Shown piece by piece: positions 56,054 through 64,000 of a stretch of DNA of 64,000 nucleotides; positions within the stretch are counted from its first letter, which is position 1, and every line of letters starts with the position of its first letter. Source of the stretch: Betaproteobacteria bacterium SCN1 (GTDB lineage: Bacteria; Pseudomonadota; Gammaproteobacteria; Burkholderiales; Thiobacillaceae). Below the pieces are notes generated by a model, which made no database searches, had not been told where the DNA came from, and worked only from the letters and a program-made list of their open reading frames with translations. Where the stretch lies: positions 372,001 to 436,000 of the forward strand of contig WBSF01000008.1 in assembly GCA_008923315.1 (NCBI GenBank), read 5' to 3'. Position numbers and translations under genes: made by a program.

Positions 56054-56141
56054 GCCTGCCTCACGTTTTCGGGCAGTCTAGCACGAGCCGGCGCGGCGTT
56101 TCGGGCGTCCGTACGGCAGCCAGCCGCCTGCTCCGGCTTCG
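56054..56141. other. 88-bp gap between flhB and trpS
   Basis: Upstream region of the flhB-flhA-flhF-flhG-fliA cluster. I see no clear sigma-54 GG-N10-GC pattern or other promoter. No gene is present. Confidence 0.3.
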
Positions 56142-57344
56142 TCAGCCGAAGGTCAGCCCCATTGCCTCGCGCACGTCGCGCAGCGTATCCCGCGCCAGTT
56201 CCTGCGCCTTCTCGCAGCCGTCGGCGAGAATGTTGCGCACCTGATCCGGATTGTCCTCGTAATGCCGGGCGCGTTCGCGGATGGGCGCCAGTTCGGCGAG
56301 CACGGCATCGATCACCGGCTGTTTGCACTCGATGCAGCCGATGCCCGCGCTGGTGCAACCGGCGGTGACCCACTGCCGCACGCCGTCGTCGGAATACACC
56401 TGGTGGAATTGCCACACCGGGCAGTTGGCCGGATTGCCCGGATCGGTGCGGCGCACCCGCGCCGGGTCGGTCGGCATGGTGCGGATTTTCCTGGTCACCG
56501 TCTCCGCGTCCTCGCGCAGGGCAATGGTGTTGCCATAGGACTTGGACATCTTCTGGCCATCCAGGCCCGGCATTTTCGAGGCCTCGGTCAGCAGCGCCTC
56601 GGGTTCGACGAGGATCATCTTGCCCGAACCCTCCAGATAGCCGAACAGGCGCTCGCGGTCGTTCATCGACAGATTCTGCGCATCGTTCAGCAGCGCACGG
56701 GCGGATTCGAGCGCCTCCTCGTCGCCTTTTTCCTGGTAGGCGGTCCGGCATTCCTCGTACAGACGCGCCTTTTTCGAGCCAAGCTTCTTCACCGCCGCGC
56801 GGGCCTTGTCCTCGAAACCGGGCTCACGGCCGTACATGTGGTTGAAGCGGCGCGCCAGTTCGCGCGTGAATTCGATGTGCGGGATCTGATCCTCGCCGAC
56901 CGGCACGCGGTTCGCACGGTAGATCAGGATGTCCGAGCTCATCAGGAGCGGATAACCAAGAAAGCCGTAGGTCGACAGATCCTTGCTGGAGAGTTTCTCC
57001 TGCTGGTCCTTGTAGGTCGGCACACGTTCCAGCCAGCCCAGCGGCGTCATCATCGACAGCAGCAGATGCAGCTCGGCATGTTCGATCACGCGCGACTGCA
57101 CGAAAAGCGTGGCCTGTGCGGGATCGACGCCGGCCGCGAGCCAGTCGATCACCATGTCGCGCGCGTTGGCCTCGATCGCCTCGGGCGCGTCGTAGTGCGT
57201 GGTCAGCGCGTGCCAGTCGGCGACGAAGAACAGGCACTGGTATTCATTCTGCAGATGCAGCCAGTTCTTCAGTACGCCGTGGTAGTGGCCAAGGTGGAGC
57301 AGCCCGGTCGGGCGCATGCCGGAAAGTACACGGTCGGAATACAT
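56142..57344 (-). CDS. trpS: Tryptophanyl-tRNA synthetase
   Basis: 400 residues, the longer betaproteobacterial form with an inserted helical segment (about 185-255). HLGHYHG is the HIGH-like motif and GQKMSKSYGN the KMSKS loop; both are intact. It attaches tryptophan to tRNA-Trp. The neighbourhood with the M50 protease, Sua5/YciO and PHP phosphatase is typical of the class. Confidence 0.97.
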   Translation of the reverse strand: MYSDRVLSGMRPTGLLHLGHYHGVLKNWLHLQNEYQCLFFVADWHALTTHYDAPEAIEANARDMVIDWLAAGVDPAQATLFVQSRVIEHAELHLLLSMMTPLGWLERVPTYKDQQEKLSSKDLSTYGFLGYPLLMSSDILIYRANRVPVGEDQIPHIEFTRELARRFNHMYGREPGFEDKARAAVKKLGSKKARLYEECRTAYQEKGDEEALESARALLNDAQNLSMNDRERLFGYLEGSGKMILVEPEALLTEASKMPGLDGQKMSKSYGNTIALREDAETVTRKIRTMPTDPARVRRTDPGNPANCPVWQFHQVYSDDGVRQWVTAGCTSAGIGCIECKQPVIDAVLAELAPIRERARHYEDNPDQVRNILADGCEKAQELARDTLRDVREAMGLTFG

Positions 57345-57377
57345 GTTGATGGGCAGTGAACGGAAAGGAGTAAGCGG

Positions 57378-58082
57378 TCAGGCAAGCACAAGTTGGATCA
57401 GGCCGACGAGCTGCGCGGGTTCCATTCCGGTAACCAGCGCGGTCAGGCCGATGCCGAGCTCGATGAGCGGCCACATCACAACACCCAGCGCGCCGGTGAA
57501 CAGCAGGATCAGCAGGATGATGAAACCGTAGGGTTCGATGCGCGAAAACTGGATGGCCTGTCGCATCGGCAGCAGGCTGACGGCGATGCGGCCACCGTCC
57601 AACGGCGGCAACGGGATCAGATTGAGCACCATCAGGATGACGTTGAAGAACACGCCGGCCGCGCCCATGAGCATCAGTGGCGCGGTAGCAAAGCTGTTGC
57701 CCAGCGCGTGGCCGAGCTGGATCATCAGCGCCCAGAACACGGCCATGGCGAGGTTCATGCCCGGCCCGGCTGCGGCCACCCACAGCATGTCCTGCTTGGG
57801 CCGCCGCAGATTGGCGAAATTGACCGGAACGGGCTTGGCCCAGCCGAAGAGAATCGCGCCCCCGCCCAGCAGCTTGCTCGTCAGCAGAATCGCCAGCGGC
57901 ACGAGTATGGTGCCGACCGGGTCGATGTGTTTGATCGGGTTCGCGGTGATGCGCCCCAGGGCAGCGGCCGTCGTGTCGCCGAAATAGCGCGCGACGTAGC
58001 CGTGCGCGGCCTCGTGCAGGGTGATCGCGAAGATCACCGGCAGTGCGAAGACGGCGATCTTCTGGATCAGGGTCAACTCCAT
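57378..58082 (-). CDS. Site-2 protease family membrane metalloprotease (M50)
   Basis: 234 residues with six hydrophobic segments. The zinc-binding ITLHEAAHGYVA (HExxH) lies in the first and NLIPLPPLDGGRI (LDG) in a later helix, as in compact S2P proteases. No PDZ domain is present, unlike RseP. It cleaves membrane-embedded substrates; the substrate here is unknown. One base separates its start from the Sua5 stop. Confidence 0.92.
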   Translation of the reverse strand: MELTLIQKIAVFALPVIFAITLHEAAHGYVARYFGDTTAAALGRITANPIKHIDPVGTILVPLAILLTSKLLGGGAILFGWAKPVPVNFANLRRPKQDMLWVAAAGPGMNLAMAVFWALMIQLGHALGNSFATAPLMLMGAAGVFFNVILMVLNLIPLPPLDGGRIAVSLLPMRQAIQFSRIEPYGFIILLILLFTGALGVVMWPLIELGIGLTALVTGMEPAQLVGLIQLVLA

Positions 58083-58083
58083 C

Positions 58084-58707
58084 TCAGTCCTCGAAGGAAG
58101 AGGCGTCGCCCTTGCCGTAGCGCAGGACCACAGGCGTATCGGTCGTCAGATCCACGACAGTGGTCGGCGTCAGACCGCAGGCCCCGCCGTCGATGACGAG
58201 GTCGACCTGGTGTTCCAGTCGCTCGCGGATTTCCCAGGGCTCGGTCAGGGGCACATCGTCGCCATAAAGCAGCAGTGTGGACGACAGGATGGGCTCGCCC
58301 AGCTCGGCCAGGATCGCCTGCACCACCGGATGGTCGGGCACGCGCAGGCCGATGGTGTCATGCTTCTTGTGCAGCAGCCGTTTCGGCACTTCGCGCGTCC
58401 CGCGCAGGATGAAGGTGTACGGGCCCGGCGTATGCGTCTTGAGGTGGCGGAACTGGGTATTGCCCACCTGCGCGTAGCGGCCAAGCTCCGAAAGGTCGCG
58501 GCAGATCAGCGTCAGGTCGTGGCCGGAGTCCAGGCCGCGCACCGACAGCAGACGCATCGCCGCCTCCTTGTCGCCGATATGGCAGCCCAGCGCATAGCAG
58601 GAATCGGTGGGATAGACGATCACGCCGCCGCGCTTGAGGATGTCGACGGTCTGCTGCACGAGCCGCAGCTGCGGGTTGTCGGTATGGATATGGAAAAATT
58701 GCGCCAT
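58084..58707 (-). CDS. Sua5/YciO/YrdC-family protein (threonylcarbamoyladenylate synthase-like)
   Basis: 207 residues from the ATG at 58707. KRGGVIVYPTDSCYALGC, the binding loop RGLDSGHDLTL, and PGPYTFIL followed by LRVPDHP are the YrdC-fold landmarks. In place of the KR-x(3)-KP pattern of true TsaC it has VRGLDSGHD, close to YciO, so a role in t6A synthesis is uncertain. It is next to the PHP phosphatase gene, the yciO-yciV pairing also seen in enterics. Confidence 0.9.
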   Translation of the reverse strand: MAQFFHIHTDNPQLRLVQQTVDILKRGGVIVYPTDSCYALGCHIGDKEAAMRLLSVRGLDSGHDLTLICRDLSELGRYAQVGNTQFRHLKTHTPGPYTFILRGTREVPKRLLHKKHDTIGLRVPDHPVVQAILAELGEPILSSTLLLYGDDVPLTEPWEIRERLEHQVDLVIDGGACGLTPTTVVDLTTDTPVVLRYGKGDASSFED

Positions 58708-58712
58708 AAGGG

Positions 58713-59576
58713 TCAGGCCACGTTCTGGGAAAAACAGGAATCGAGCTCGGGCCAGCCCTGCCACACCGGCTGGCAGTAATGCGGCAACGCCGGCAGGCGG
58801 CCGATGTCGATGCCTTCGCCCGGTGCATGGAAATCGGCCCCGCGCGAGGCCTTGAGGCCGAACGCGCGCGCGAGGTCGGCCCATTTGCCGTATTCGGACG
58901 GATGATGGCTGCCGGTGACGACTTCGACCCCCTCGCCGCCCAGCGCGCGGAAAGCGTCGAGCAGCAGGTGCTGCTGGCGGGCGTCGAAGGCGTAGCGGCC
59001 CGGATGCGCGATCACCGCCATGCCGCCGCTGGCACGGATCCAGCCGACGGCATTCTCCAGCGTCGTCCATTCGTGTTCGACGTAGCCGGGATGACCGCGC
59101 GTGAGATAACGCCGGAAGGCGCTTCGGACGTCGGCCACGTGGCCCTGGGCCACCAGCCAGCGCGCAAAGTGCGTGCGCCCCACCATCTGCTTGTTGGCTG
59201 CATAGTCGCAAGCGCCCTCGTAGGCCCCGACGATGCCGGACCGTGCCAGATCCTCGCCCATGCGCCGCGCGCGCGTCATGCGGCCATTGCGGATCGACTG
59301 CAGTCCGGCAGCCAGATCCGGGTGCGACGGATCGATGCGCAGGCCGACGATATGGACCGTCTGTCCGCTCCAGGTCACCGAAATCTCGACGCCCGGAACA
59401 AAGGCGATGCCGGCATCCGCCGCCGCGACGGCCGCCTCGGCCAGACCGCCGACGTCGTCGTGGTCGGTCAGCGCCAGCACATGCACGCCGTTGGCGGTTG
59501 CGCGTGCCACCACCTCCGCCGGTGGCAGCATCCCGTCCGAGACATTGGAATGGCAATGCAGGTCGATATTGAGCAT
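58713..59576 (-). CDS. PHP-domain phosphatase (RNase AM / YciV family)
   Basis: 287 residues. Metal-binding motifs of the PHP fold: DLHCHSNVSDG at the start, LTDHDDVGG, PGVEIS, AHPGRYAFD and GADFHAPG. Members hydrolyse 3',5'-nucleoside bisphosphates and trim RNA 5' ends. Five bp separate it from the Sua5/YciO gene. All predicted metal ligands look intact. Confidence 0.92.
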   Translation of the reverse strand: MLNIDLHCHSNVSDGMLPPAEVVARATANGVHVLALTDHDDVGGLAEAAVAAADAGIAFVPGVEISVTWSGQTVHIVGLRIDPSHPDLAAGLQSIRNGRMTRARRMGEDLARSGIVGAYEGACDYAANKQMVGRTHFARWLVAQGHVADVRSAFRRYLTRGHPGYVEHEWTTLENAVGWIRASGGMAVIAHPGRYAFDARQQHLLLDAFRALGGEGVEVVTGSHHPSEYGKWADLARAFGLKASRGADFHAPGEGIDIGRLPALPHYCQPVWQGWPELDSCFSQNVA

Positions 59577-59677
59577 CTAGATCGGAACGGGGCACCAGGC
59601 GCCCTCATCCCCTGAATGGATGGGGGCATCATAACAAAACCGCCGCTTGACGCCGTTTCCGGACAACGGACGCGGTT

Positions 59678-60970
59678 TCAGGCCGAAGCCGGCGGCAGCA
59701 CCTCGTCCAGCAATTCGATCCAGTGTTTCACCGGCACGGGCGAAGCCGCTGCCAGATGCGTCAGGCAGCCGATATTGGCCGTGGCGATTTCGGCAGGGTG
59801 CCGTTCCAGCAGGGTTTCCAGCTTGCGTTCGCGCAGCGCCTCCGACATTTCGCGTTGCAGCAATGAATACGCGCCCGCCGCACCGCAGCACATGAAGGGG
59901 TAGGTCACCTGCACAAGACGAAAGCCGGCGCGGCGTAGCAGCTTCTCGACCACGCCGTTCAGCTTCTCGCCATGCTGGAGGCTGCACGAGGACTGGAAGG
60001 CAATGCGGCGCACGGACTGCAGGGGCGGCACCTCGCCCGGCGCCGCCTTCCATTCGTCGAGCACGATCTCGGCGATGTCGCGCGTCAGTTCGGACACCCG
60101 CCGCGCCTTGTCGCGATAGGCCGGATCATCGTCCAGCAGCGCGCCGTAATCACGGAAATGCATGCCGCAGCCGCTGGCAGTCAGCACCAGGGCCTCGATG
60201 CCGTTCTCGATGTGCGGCCAGAGCGCGTCGATGGTCTGGCGCATGCGGCGGCGCGCCTCGCCGGCTTCGGCCATATGGTGGCTCAACACGCCGCAGCAGC
60301 CGTCGGCAGCCGGGTCGAGACGGATACCGAAGCGGTCGAGCACGCGCGCGGCGGCAGCGTTGATGTCCGGCGCCAGTGCAGGCTGCACGCATCCCTGCCA
60401 GGCCAGCATGCGCCGTGCGTGCGTACGTTGCGGCCACGTACCGGCCGCACGCCGTTCGGGTACGCGCGCGCGCCAGACCTCGGGCAACAGACGGCGCACG
60501 GTCTGCCCCGCCCGCAGCAGTGCGGAGAACCGGTGCGGGTGCGTCACGATGCCGCGCACCGCACGACGGACCAGACGTTCCTTCAGCGGGCGCGGCGCCG
60601 ACCGTTCGACGAGTTCGCGCCCGATATCGAGCAGACGTCCATAATGCACACCCTGCGGGCAGCTGGTTTCGCAGGAGCGGCAACTCAGGCAGCGATCCAG
60701 GTGCAACTGGAGATTGGCGGCCAGCGAGCGGCCTTCCAGCATTTTGTAGGACAGGGCGGGTGGCAGCGAGGTCGCGTCCGCGTCCTTGCCTTCCAGAAAC
60801 AGCTTGGTAAGGTAAATGCGGCCGCGCGGTCCGTCCCAGCCCTCGTCCAGCAGGCGAAACGTCGGGCAGACCGGCTCGCATTGGCCGCAGATCACACAGG
60901 CGCGGATCAGGGTTTCCGCTTCGCGCCCGAGAGGCGTATCGCGGTACTGTTCGGCAAGATCAACCTTCAT
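59678..60970 (-). CDS. glcF: Glycolate oxidase iron-sulfur subunit GlcF
   Basis: 430 residues: two [4Fe-4S] ferredoxin-like motifs (CVICGQCEPVCPTF near 25-38 and CLSCRSCETSCPQG near 93-106), then two CCG-type domains (GCCGVLSHHMAE, MCCGAAGAYSLLQ), the GlcF/heterodisulfide-reductase layout. It carries electrons from the flavin subunits GlcD/GlcE. No glcD or glcE is adjacent within the window; the gene upstream is the divergent yciB. Confidence 0.93.
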   Translation of the reverse strand: MKVDLAEQYRDTPLGREAETLIRACVICGQCEPVCPTFRLLDEGWDGPRGRIYLTKLFLEGKDADATSLPPALSYKMLEGRSLAANLQLHLDRCLSCRSCETSCPQGVHYGRLLDIGRELVERSAPRPLKERLVRRAVRGIVTHPHRFSALLRAGQTVRRLLPEVWRARVPERRAAGTWPQRTHARRMLAWQGCVQPALAPDINAAAARVLDRFGIRLDPAADGCCGVLSHHMAEAGEARRRMRQTIDALWPHIENGIEALVLTASGCGMHFRDYGALLDDDPAYRDKARRVSELTRDIAEIVLDEWKAAPGEVPPLQSVRRIAFQSSCSLQHGEKLNGVVEKLLRRAGFRLVQVTYPFMCCGAAGAYSLLQREMSEALRERKLETLLERHPAEIATANIGCLTHLAAASPVPVKHWIELLDEVLPPASA

Positions 60971-61156
60971 TCCGGGTTCCCCTTATATTTTTTCGCGTGC
61001 GCCCCTCGGGGTGCCCGCGCAGAAACCGGGGCGATCAATGTCGACGAATACCGCTTCTCGCACGGGAACCCAATGCCGGACGCTTGGTCAGCACGGGGAA
61101 TCATAGCAAAATAGCGCACTGCCGAATTCCGGCTGCCGAGCCCGCAAAGAACCAGA
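60971..61156. promoter_or_regulatory. Divergent glcF / yciB promoter region
   Basis: 186 bp between divergent genes, so it should contain two promoters. No operator-like palindrome or strong -10/-35 pair was recognised. Confidence 0.35.
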
Positions 61157-61774
61157 ATGAAAAAGCTGCTGTTCGACCTCTTCCCCGTGATCATTTTCTT
61201 CGTCGCCTACAAGCTCGGCGACGCCAACGCGGAAGCCACGCGGACGTTCATGGCGAGCCTGGGCCTGCCACAACCGGCCGGCGCCGGCGACAAGCCGGGC
61301 ATCTACCTCGCCACCCTGGTCGCCATTGTTGCCAGTTTCGGCCAGATCGCTTGGGTGAAACTGCGCGGACACAAGGTGGAGACCATGTTGTGGGTCAGCC
61401 TCGGGATCATCGTCCTGTTCGGCGGCGCCACCCTGTGGCTGCACGACGAAAGCTTCATCAAGTGGAAACCGACCGTGCTGTACTGGGTTTTCGCTGCGAT
61501 CATCTTCGGTGCCGCTCTGTTCGGCCGCAATATCATCCGCAGCCTGATGGGCACCCAGATGGAACTTCCCGAGGCTGCCTGGAGTCGCTTGAATGCCAGT
61601 TGGGGCGGTTTTTTTGCGTTCATGGGGGTTGCAAATCTCCTGGTCGCCTTCAATTTCTCCACCGACGCCTGGGTCAACTTCAAGCTGTTCGGCAGCCTGG
61701 GGCTGATGCTGGTGTTCGTGATCGGGCAAAGCCTGATGCTTGCCAAATATCTCGATAAGGAAGAAAAGCAATAA
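61157..61774 (+). CDS. yciB: Inner-membrane septation protein YciB (IspZ-like)
   Basis: 205 residues with five to six hydrophobic segments. [20 protein letters not shown] at the start and [18 protein letters not shown] then [20 protein letters not shown] are hallmarks of YciB/septation protein A. It is linked to envelope integrity and intracellular septation. Its TAA overlaps the yciI ATG by one base. Confidence 0.95.
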   Translation: MKKLLFDLFPVIIFFVAYKLGDANAEATRTFMASLGLPQPAGAGDKPGIYLATLVAIVASFGQIAWVKLRGHKVETMLWVSLGIIVLFGGATLWLHDESFIKWKPTVLYWVFAAIIFGAALFGRNIIRSLMGTQMELPEAAWSRLNASWGGFFAFMGVANLLVAFNFSTDAWVNFKLFGSLGLMLVFVIGQSLMLAKYLDKEEKQ

Positions 61775-62076
61775 TGTTGTACGCCATCGTCGGGCAGGAC
61801 GTGCCCGACAGCCTTGAGCGGCGTCTGGCCGCTCGTCCCGCCCACCTGGAGCGCCTGCAGGCGCTGCAGCAGACCGGCCGGTTGCTGCTGGCCGGACCGT
61901 TTCCCGTCATCGACAGCAACGACCCCGGCCCTGCGGGCTTCAGCGGCAGTCTCATCGTGGCCGAATTCGATTCCCTCGATGCCGCCCGGGCCTGGGCCGA
62001 TGCCGATCCCTACGTGGCCGCCGGCGTGTATGCCGGCGTCAGCGTGAAGCCCTTCAAGAAAGTATTGCCTGCATGA
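61774..62076 (+). CDS. yciI: YciI-family protein
   Basis: 100 residues of the ferredoxin-like YciI fold. [24 protein letters not shown] carries the conserved His of the proposed active site, and [20 protein letters not shown] is typical. Function is unresolved in the family. Coupled to yciB by a TAATG overlap and to the BolA gene by ATGA. Confidence 0.92.
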   Translation: MLYAIVGQDVPDSLERRLAARPAHLERLQALQQTGRLLLAGPFPVIDSNDPGPAGFSGSLIVAEFDSLDAARAWADADPYVAAGVYAGVSVKPFKKVLPA

Positions 62077-62336
62077 ATACGGCCGACCATATCCGCGAAC
62101 GCCTCCTCGCCCTCGGACCCGAAAGCCTCGCGCTGGAAGACGAAAGCGCCCAGCACAGGGGACACGCTGGCGCAGCAGCCGGCGGCGGCCATTACCGGCT
62201 CACGATCGTGTCACCGAAATTTCGTAATCTTTCCACTCTGGCCCGGCACCGGCTGGTATATGAAACCCTGGGCGAACTGATGCAGCGCGAGATTCATGCG
62301 CTGTCGATCTCGGCCCTGACTCCCGAAGAACTCTGA
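62073..62336 (+). CDS. BolA-family protein
   Basis: 87 residues with the BolA KH-like fold: N-terminal helix ([20 protein letters not shown]), [30 protein letters not shown] with the invariant FxG/RH-x-(V/L)Y segment, and a C-terminal [12 protein letters not shown]. BolA proteins work with monothiol glutaredoxins in iron-sulfur trafficking. Between yciI and the PPIase gene, a common betaproteobacterial arrangement. Confidence 0.93.
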   Translation: MNTADHIRERLLALGPESLALEDESAQHRGHAGAAAGGGHYRLTIVSPKFRNLSTLARHRLVYETLGELMQREIHALSISALTPEEL

Positions 62337-62350
62337 AAGGACCCCCTGGA

Positions 62351-63163
62351 ATGCGTCTTGCCCTCCTCCCCGCCCTGATCATGCTGGCACTCGCGCCGCA
62401 GGTTCAGGCCCAGACACCGGCGCCCGCAACGGCTGCCGCCGACACGCCGGCCAAACCGCTTGCCGTCGTCAACGGCAAGGAAATCCCCGCGCTCTACGGC
62501 GATATCGTCAAACGCGATCTGGCCCAGAATCAGCCGGATTCACCCCAGCTCGACATCCGCGTACGGGAATCTCTGGTCAATCTCGAACTGCTCTCGCGCC
62601 TCGCGCTCGACAAGGGGCTGGACAAGGAACCTCACCTTGCCGCCGCGATGGATATCCGCCGCAAGGACATGCTGGCCAAGGCCTATCTGGACGATTACGT
62701 GAAGACGCATCCGGTCGCCGAGGAGGAAATCGTCGCCTTCTACGACAAGGCCAAGGCCGATCCTGCGCCGCCCGAGTATCGCGCGCGCCACATCCTGGTG
62801 AAGACCGAGGCCGAAGCCAAGAAGGTCATCGCCGAACTCAACAAGAAGGCGAAATTCGACACGCTGGCCAAGAAGTATTCCCAGGATGCCGGTTCGGCCA
62901 AGAACGGGGGACTGCTCGACTGGGCCGCCGGCGACGCTTACGTGAAGGAATTTTCCGATGCCCTCGCCGGCCTGAAAAAAGGCGAGACAACCAAGACGCC
63001 GGTAAAAACGCAGTTCGGCTGGCACGTGATCCGCCTGGAAGACACGCGCCAGGCGGAATTGCCTCCGCTCGACGCCGTTCGCGGCGAAATCGTCCGCCAG
63101 ATTCAGCAGCAGCGCATCCGCGACGCCATCACGCACGCGCGCGCCGGTGCAAAAATCGAATAA
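62351..63163 (+). CDS. Periplasmic parvulin-type peptidyl-prolyl isomerase
   Basis: 270 residues: signal peptide ending near VQAQ, an N-terminal SurA/PrsA-like helical chaperone region (about 30-125) and a rotamase domain (about 135-235) with RARHILVKTEAEAKK, KYSQDAGSAKNGGLLDW and FGWHVIRLED. It assists folding of exported proteins. The last gene of the yciB-yciI-bolA run; hfq follows after 57 bp. Confidence 0.95.
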   Translation: MRLALLPALIMLALAPQVQAQTPAPATAAADTPAKPLAVVNGKEIPALYGDIVKRDLAQNQPDSPQLDIRVRESLVNLELLSRLALDKGLDKEPHLAAAMDIRRKDMLAKAYLDDYVKTHPVAEEEIVAFYDKAKADPAPPEYRARHILVKTEAEAKKVIAELNKKAKFDTLAKKYSQDAGSAKNGGLLDWAAGDAYVKEFSDALAGLKKGETTKTPVKTQFGWHVIRLEDTRQAELPPLDAVRGEIVRQIQQQRIRDAITHARAGAKIE

Positions 63164-63220
63164 ACGGCTAATAATTCACTTGGGGCGCGCTTCGCCCCTC
63201 AACATTGACAGGGAGCCATC

Positions 63221-63466
63221 ATGGCGAGCAAAGAATACAACCACCTGCAAGATGTTTTTCTCAATACCCTGCGCAAGGAGCGCATCCCGGTATCGGTCTT
63301 CCTGGTCAACGGCATCAAGCTGATGGGCCGGATCGAGTCGTTCGACCAGTTCGTGGTGCTGCTGAAGGGTCAGGATCAGGCCGCGCAGATGATTTTCAAG
63401 CACGCAATCTCGACCATCTCGCCCTCGCGCGAAGTGGTCCTGCCGCCGCGCGACGCAGAGGCCTGA
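63221..63466 (+). CDS. hfq: Hfq-family RNA chaperone, atypical (probable second Hfq)
   Basis: 81 residues. Sm1 and Sm2 motifs are clear: [27 protein letters not shown] and [11 protein letters not shown]. Gln8/Asp9-type residues, the proximal Lys of GIKL and the KHAIS motif are kept. Differences from the usual Hfq are Phe for the distal-face Tyr (SVFL), FKH for YKH, and a segment KGQDQAAQM that is two residues longer than KNTVSQM. The usual der/hfq/hflX neighbourhood is absent, so this is probably a paralogue. The C-terminal tail is short. Confidence 0.92.
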   Translation: MASKEYNHLQDVFLNTLRKERIPVSVFLVNGIKLMGRIESFDQFVVLLKGQDQAAQMIFKHAISTISPSREVVLPPRDAEA

Positions 63467-63488
63467 CAGCCTCTTGCCGTACCCGGTG

Positions 63489-63508
63489 CGCGGGGCATTC
63501 GCCCCGCG
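63489..63508. terminator. Hairpin between convergent hfq and membrane-protein genes
   Basis: CGCGGGGC at 63489-63496 and GCCCCGCG at 63501-63508 form a perfect 8-bp stem with a 4-base loop, 23 bp after the hfq stop and 7 bp from the end of the opposite gene. No T run follows on either strand, but the position suits a bidirectional terminator. Confidence 0.5.
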
Positions 63509-63514
63509 TCCGGT

Positions 63515-64000
63515 TCACTCCCGGTGGAGGGCGAGCAGACCCGCCGCCGTCCGGCTGTCGACCAGCACCACTGCCCCGCCGCGGTAGACCTGCTTGAAAC
63601 GTGCCTCGACCGATTGCATGTCTTTCGGATCGTCCAGATACACCACCGCGAAATCGTCCGGATGCGCCGCCAGCCAGGGCGCGATCTCGGGACCGCGTAT
63701 CTCCGCAAGCGGCTTTTCCAGCCTGCCCAGGAACTGATACTGGGCATGGTAGGTTGCGGTATTTGCCACGGTGCGCCCCGAATCCTGCACCTGACGAATC
63801 GCATTCGCCATCGGCCTGATGTCATACAGCGGCTCGATCGAACGCGATGCCGCCAGTTGCAGGAAAACCAGCGCACACCCCCCCAGCAGGGCCAGTGTCG
63901 CAACGCCGGGCACGCCCCGCCGGCCGGCAAGCCAGAGCGCGCCCGCAATCAAAACCAGCAGCATGCCCGGCCAGAGCGGCGGCAAAACCGCTACCTGCCG
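63515..64000 (-). CDS. C-terminal part of a membrane glycosyltransferase-like protein (GT39/ArnT-like), cut by window edge
   Basis: About 161 codons, open to the right edge, so the N-terminus is outside. Two hydrophobic helices (WPGMLLVLIAGALWLAG and VATLALLGGCALVFLQLAA) are followed by a soluble segment with SIEPLYDIRPMANAIRQVQDSG and FAVVYLDDPKDMQSV. This resembles the end of ArnT/PMT-type dolichyl-phosphate-mannose or lipid-sugar transferases, whose catalytic part would lie upstream. The family assignment is tentative. Confidence 0.55.
   Translation of the reverse strand, partial: RQVAVLPPLWPGMLLVLIAGALWLAGRRGVPGVATLALLGGCALVFLQLAASRSIEPLYDIRPMANAIRQVQDSGRTVANTATYHAQYQFLGRLEKPLAEIRGPEIAPWLAAHPDDFAVVYLDDPKDMQSVEARFKQVYRGGAVVLVDSRTAAGLLALHRE

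Overview
The window looks like a G+C-rich betaproteobacterial chromosome carrying one end of an integrative and conjugative element (ICE). The betaproteobacterial call rests on the order PHP phosphatase - Sua5/YciO - M50 protease - trpS, a 400-residue TrpS, the sdhCDAB-sdhE-gltA-sucAB block and the czcICBA arrangement. No rRNA or CRISPR array was seen, and the only tRNA found is tRNA-Sec.

1-9.2 kb is the partition/replication end of a PFGI-1/SPI-7/ICEclc-type ICE, transcribed leftward as an almost gapless chain: parA, parB, a DUF2857-type protein, two related winged-helix-like replication proteins, an Rmf/CrpP-like protein, TIGR03761/AcaB-like, DUF3158-like, ssb, a small protein, an HU-like protein, two small proteins and topB (cut by the window edge). 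Two things inside it are not explained by the genes. One is an array of six repeats with an exact 23-bp period inside the larger replication gene, beside an AT-rich stretch and a perfect 26-bp palindrome, resembling a lambda-O-style origin embedded in its initiator gene. The other is a 226-nt element closed by a long inverted repeat and filled with nested hairpins, one with a GNRA tetraloop on the transcribed strand, between the Rmf/CrpP-like and TIGR03761 genes.

9.2-19.0 kb holds a regulator followed by a contiguous selenocysteine locus, read right to left: fdnG (in-frame UGA at codon 196 with a SECIS-like hairpin), fdnH, fdnI, fdhE, selA, selB and the tRNA-Sec gene starting 6 bp after selB. 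selD is not in the window.

19-29.4 kb: a hot-dog thioesterase, a beta-solenoid repeat protein with a GNAT acetyltransferase, a DksA/TraR zinc-finger protein, an APH-kinase/P-loop fusion, then a three-gene signalling unit (PAS histidine kinase, Rcp1-like receiver, receiver-PAS-PAS-GGDEF-EAL protein). 29.4-38.4 kb: leuA divergent from an Lrp/AsnC regulator, then a czcI-C-(accessory)-B-A heavy-metal efflux operon behind an AT-rich control region.

38.4-50.6 kb: a two-component pair (minimal kinase, receiver-TPR) and the TCA block mae-sdhCDAB-sdhE-gltA-sucA-sucB. SucB has no visible E3/E1-binding domain and no lpd follows. 50.7-56.1 kb: flhB-flhA-flhF-flhG-like-fliA. FlhB ends just before the NPTH autocleavage region, and the FlhG-like protein keeps the FlhF-activating DQAxxLR motif but has no Walker A. 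56-64 kb: trpS, M50 protease, Sua5/YciO, PHP phosphatase, glcF, and rightward yciB-yciI-bolA-PPIase-hfq (an unusual Hfq), ending in a partial membrane protein. Most genes within each block overlap by ATGA or are separated by less than 15 bp, so translational coupling dominates.
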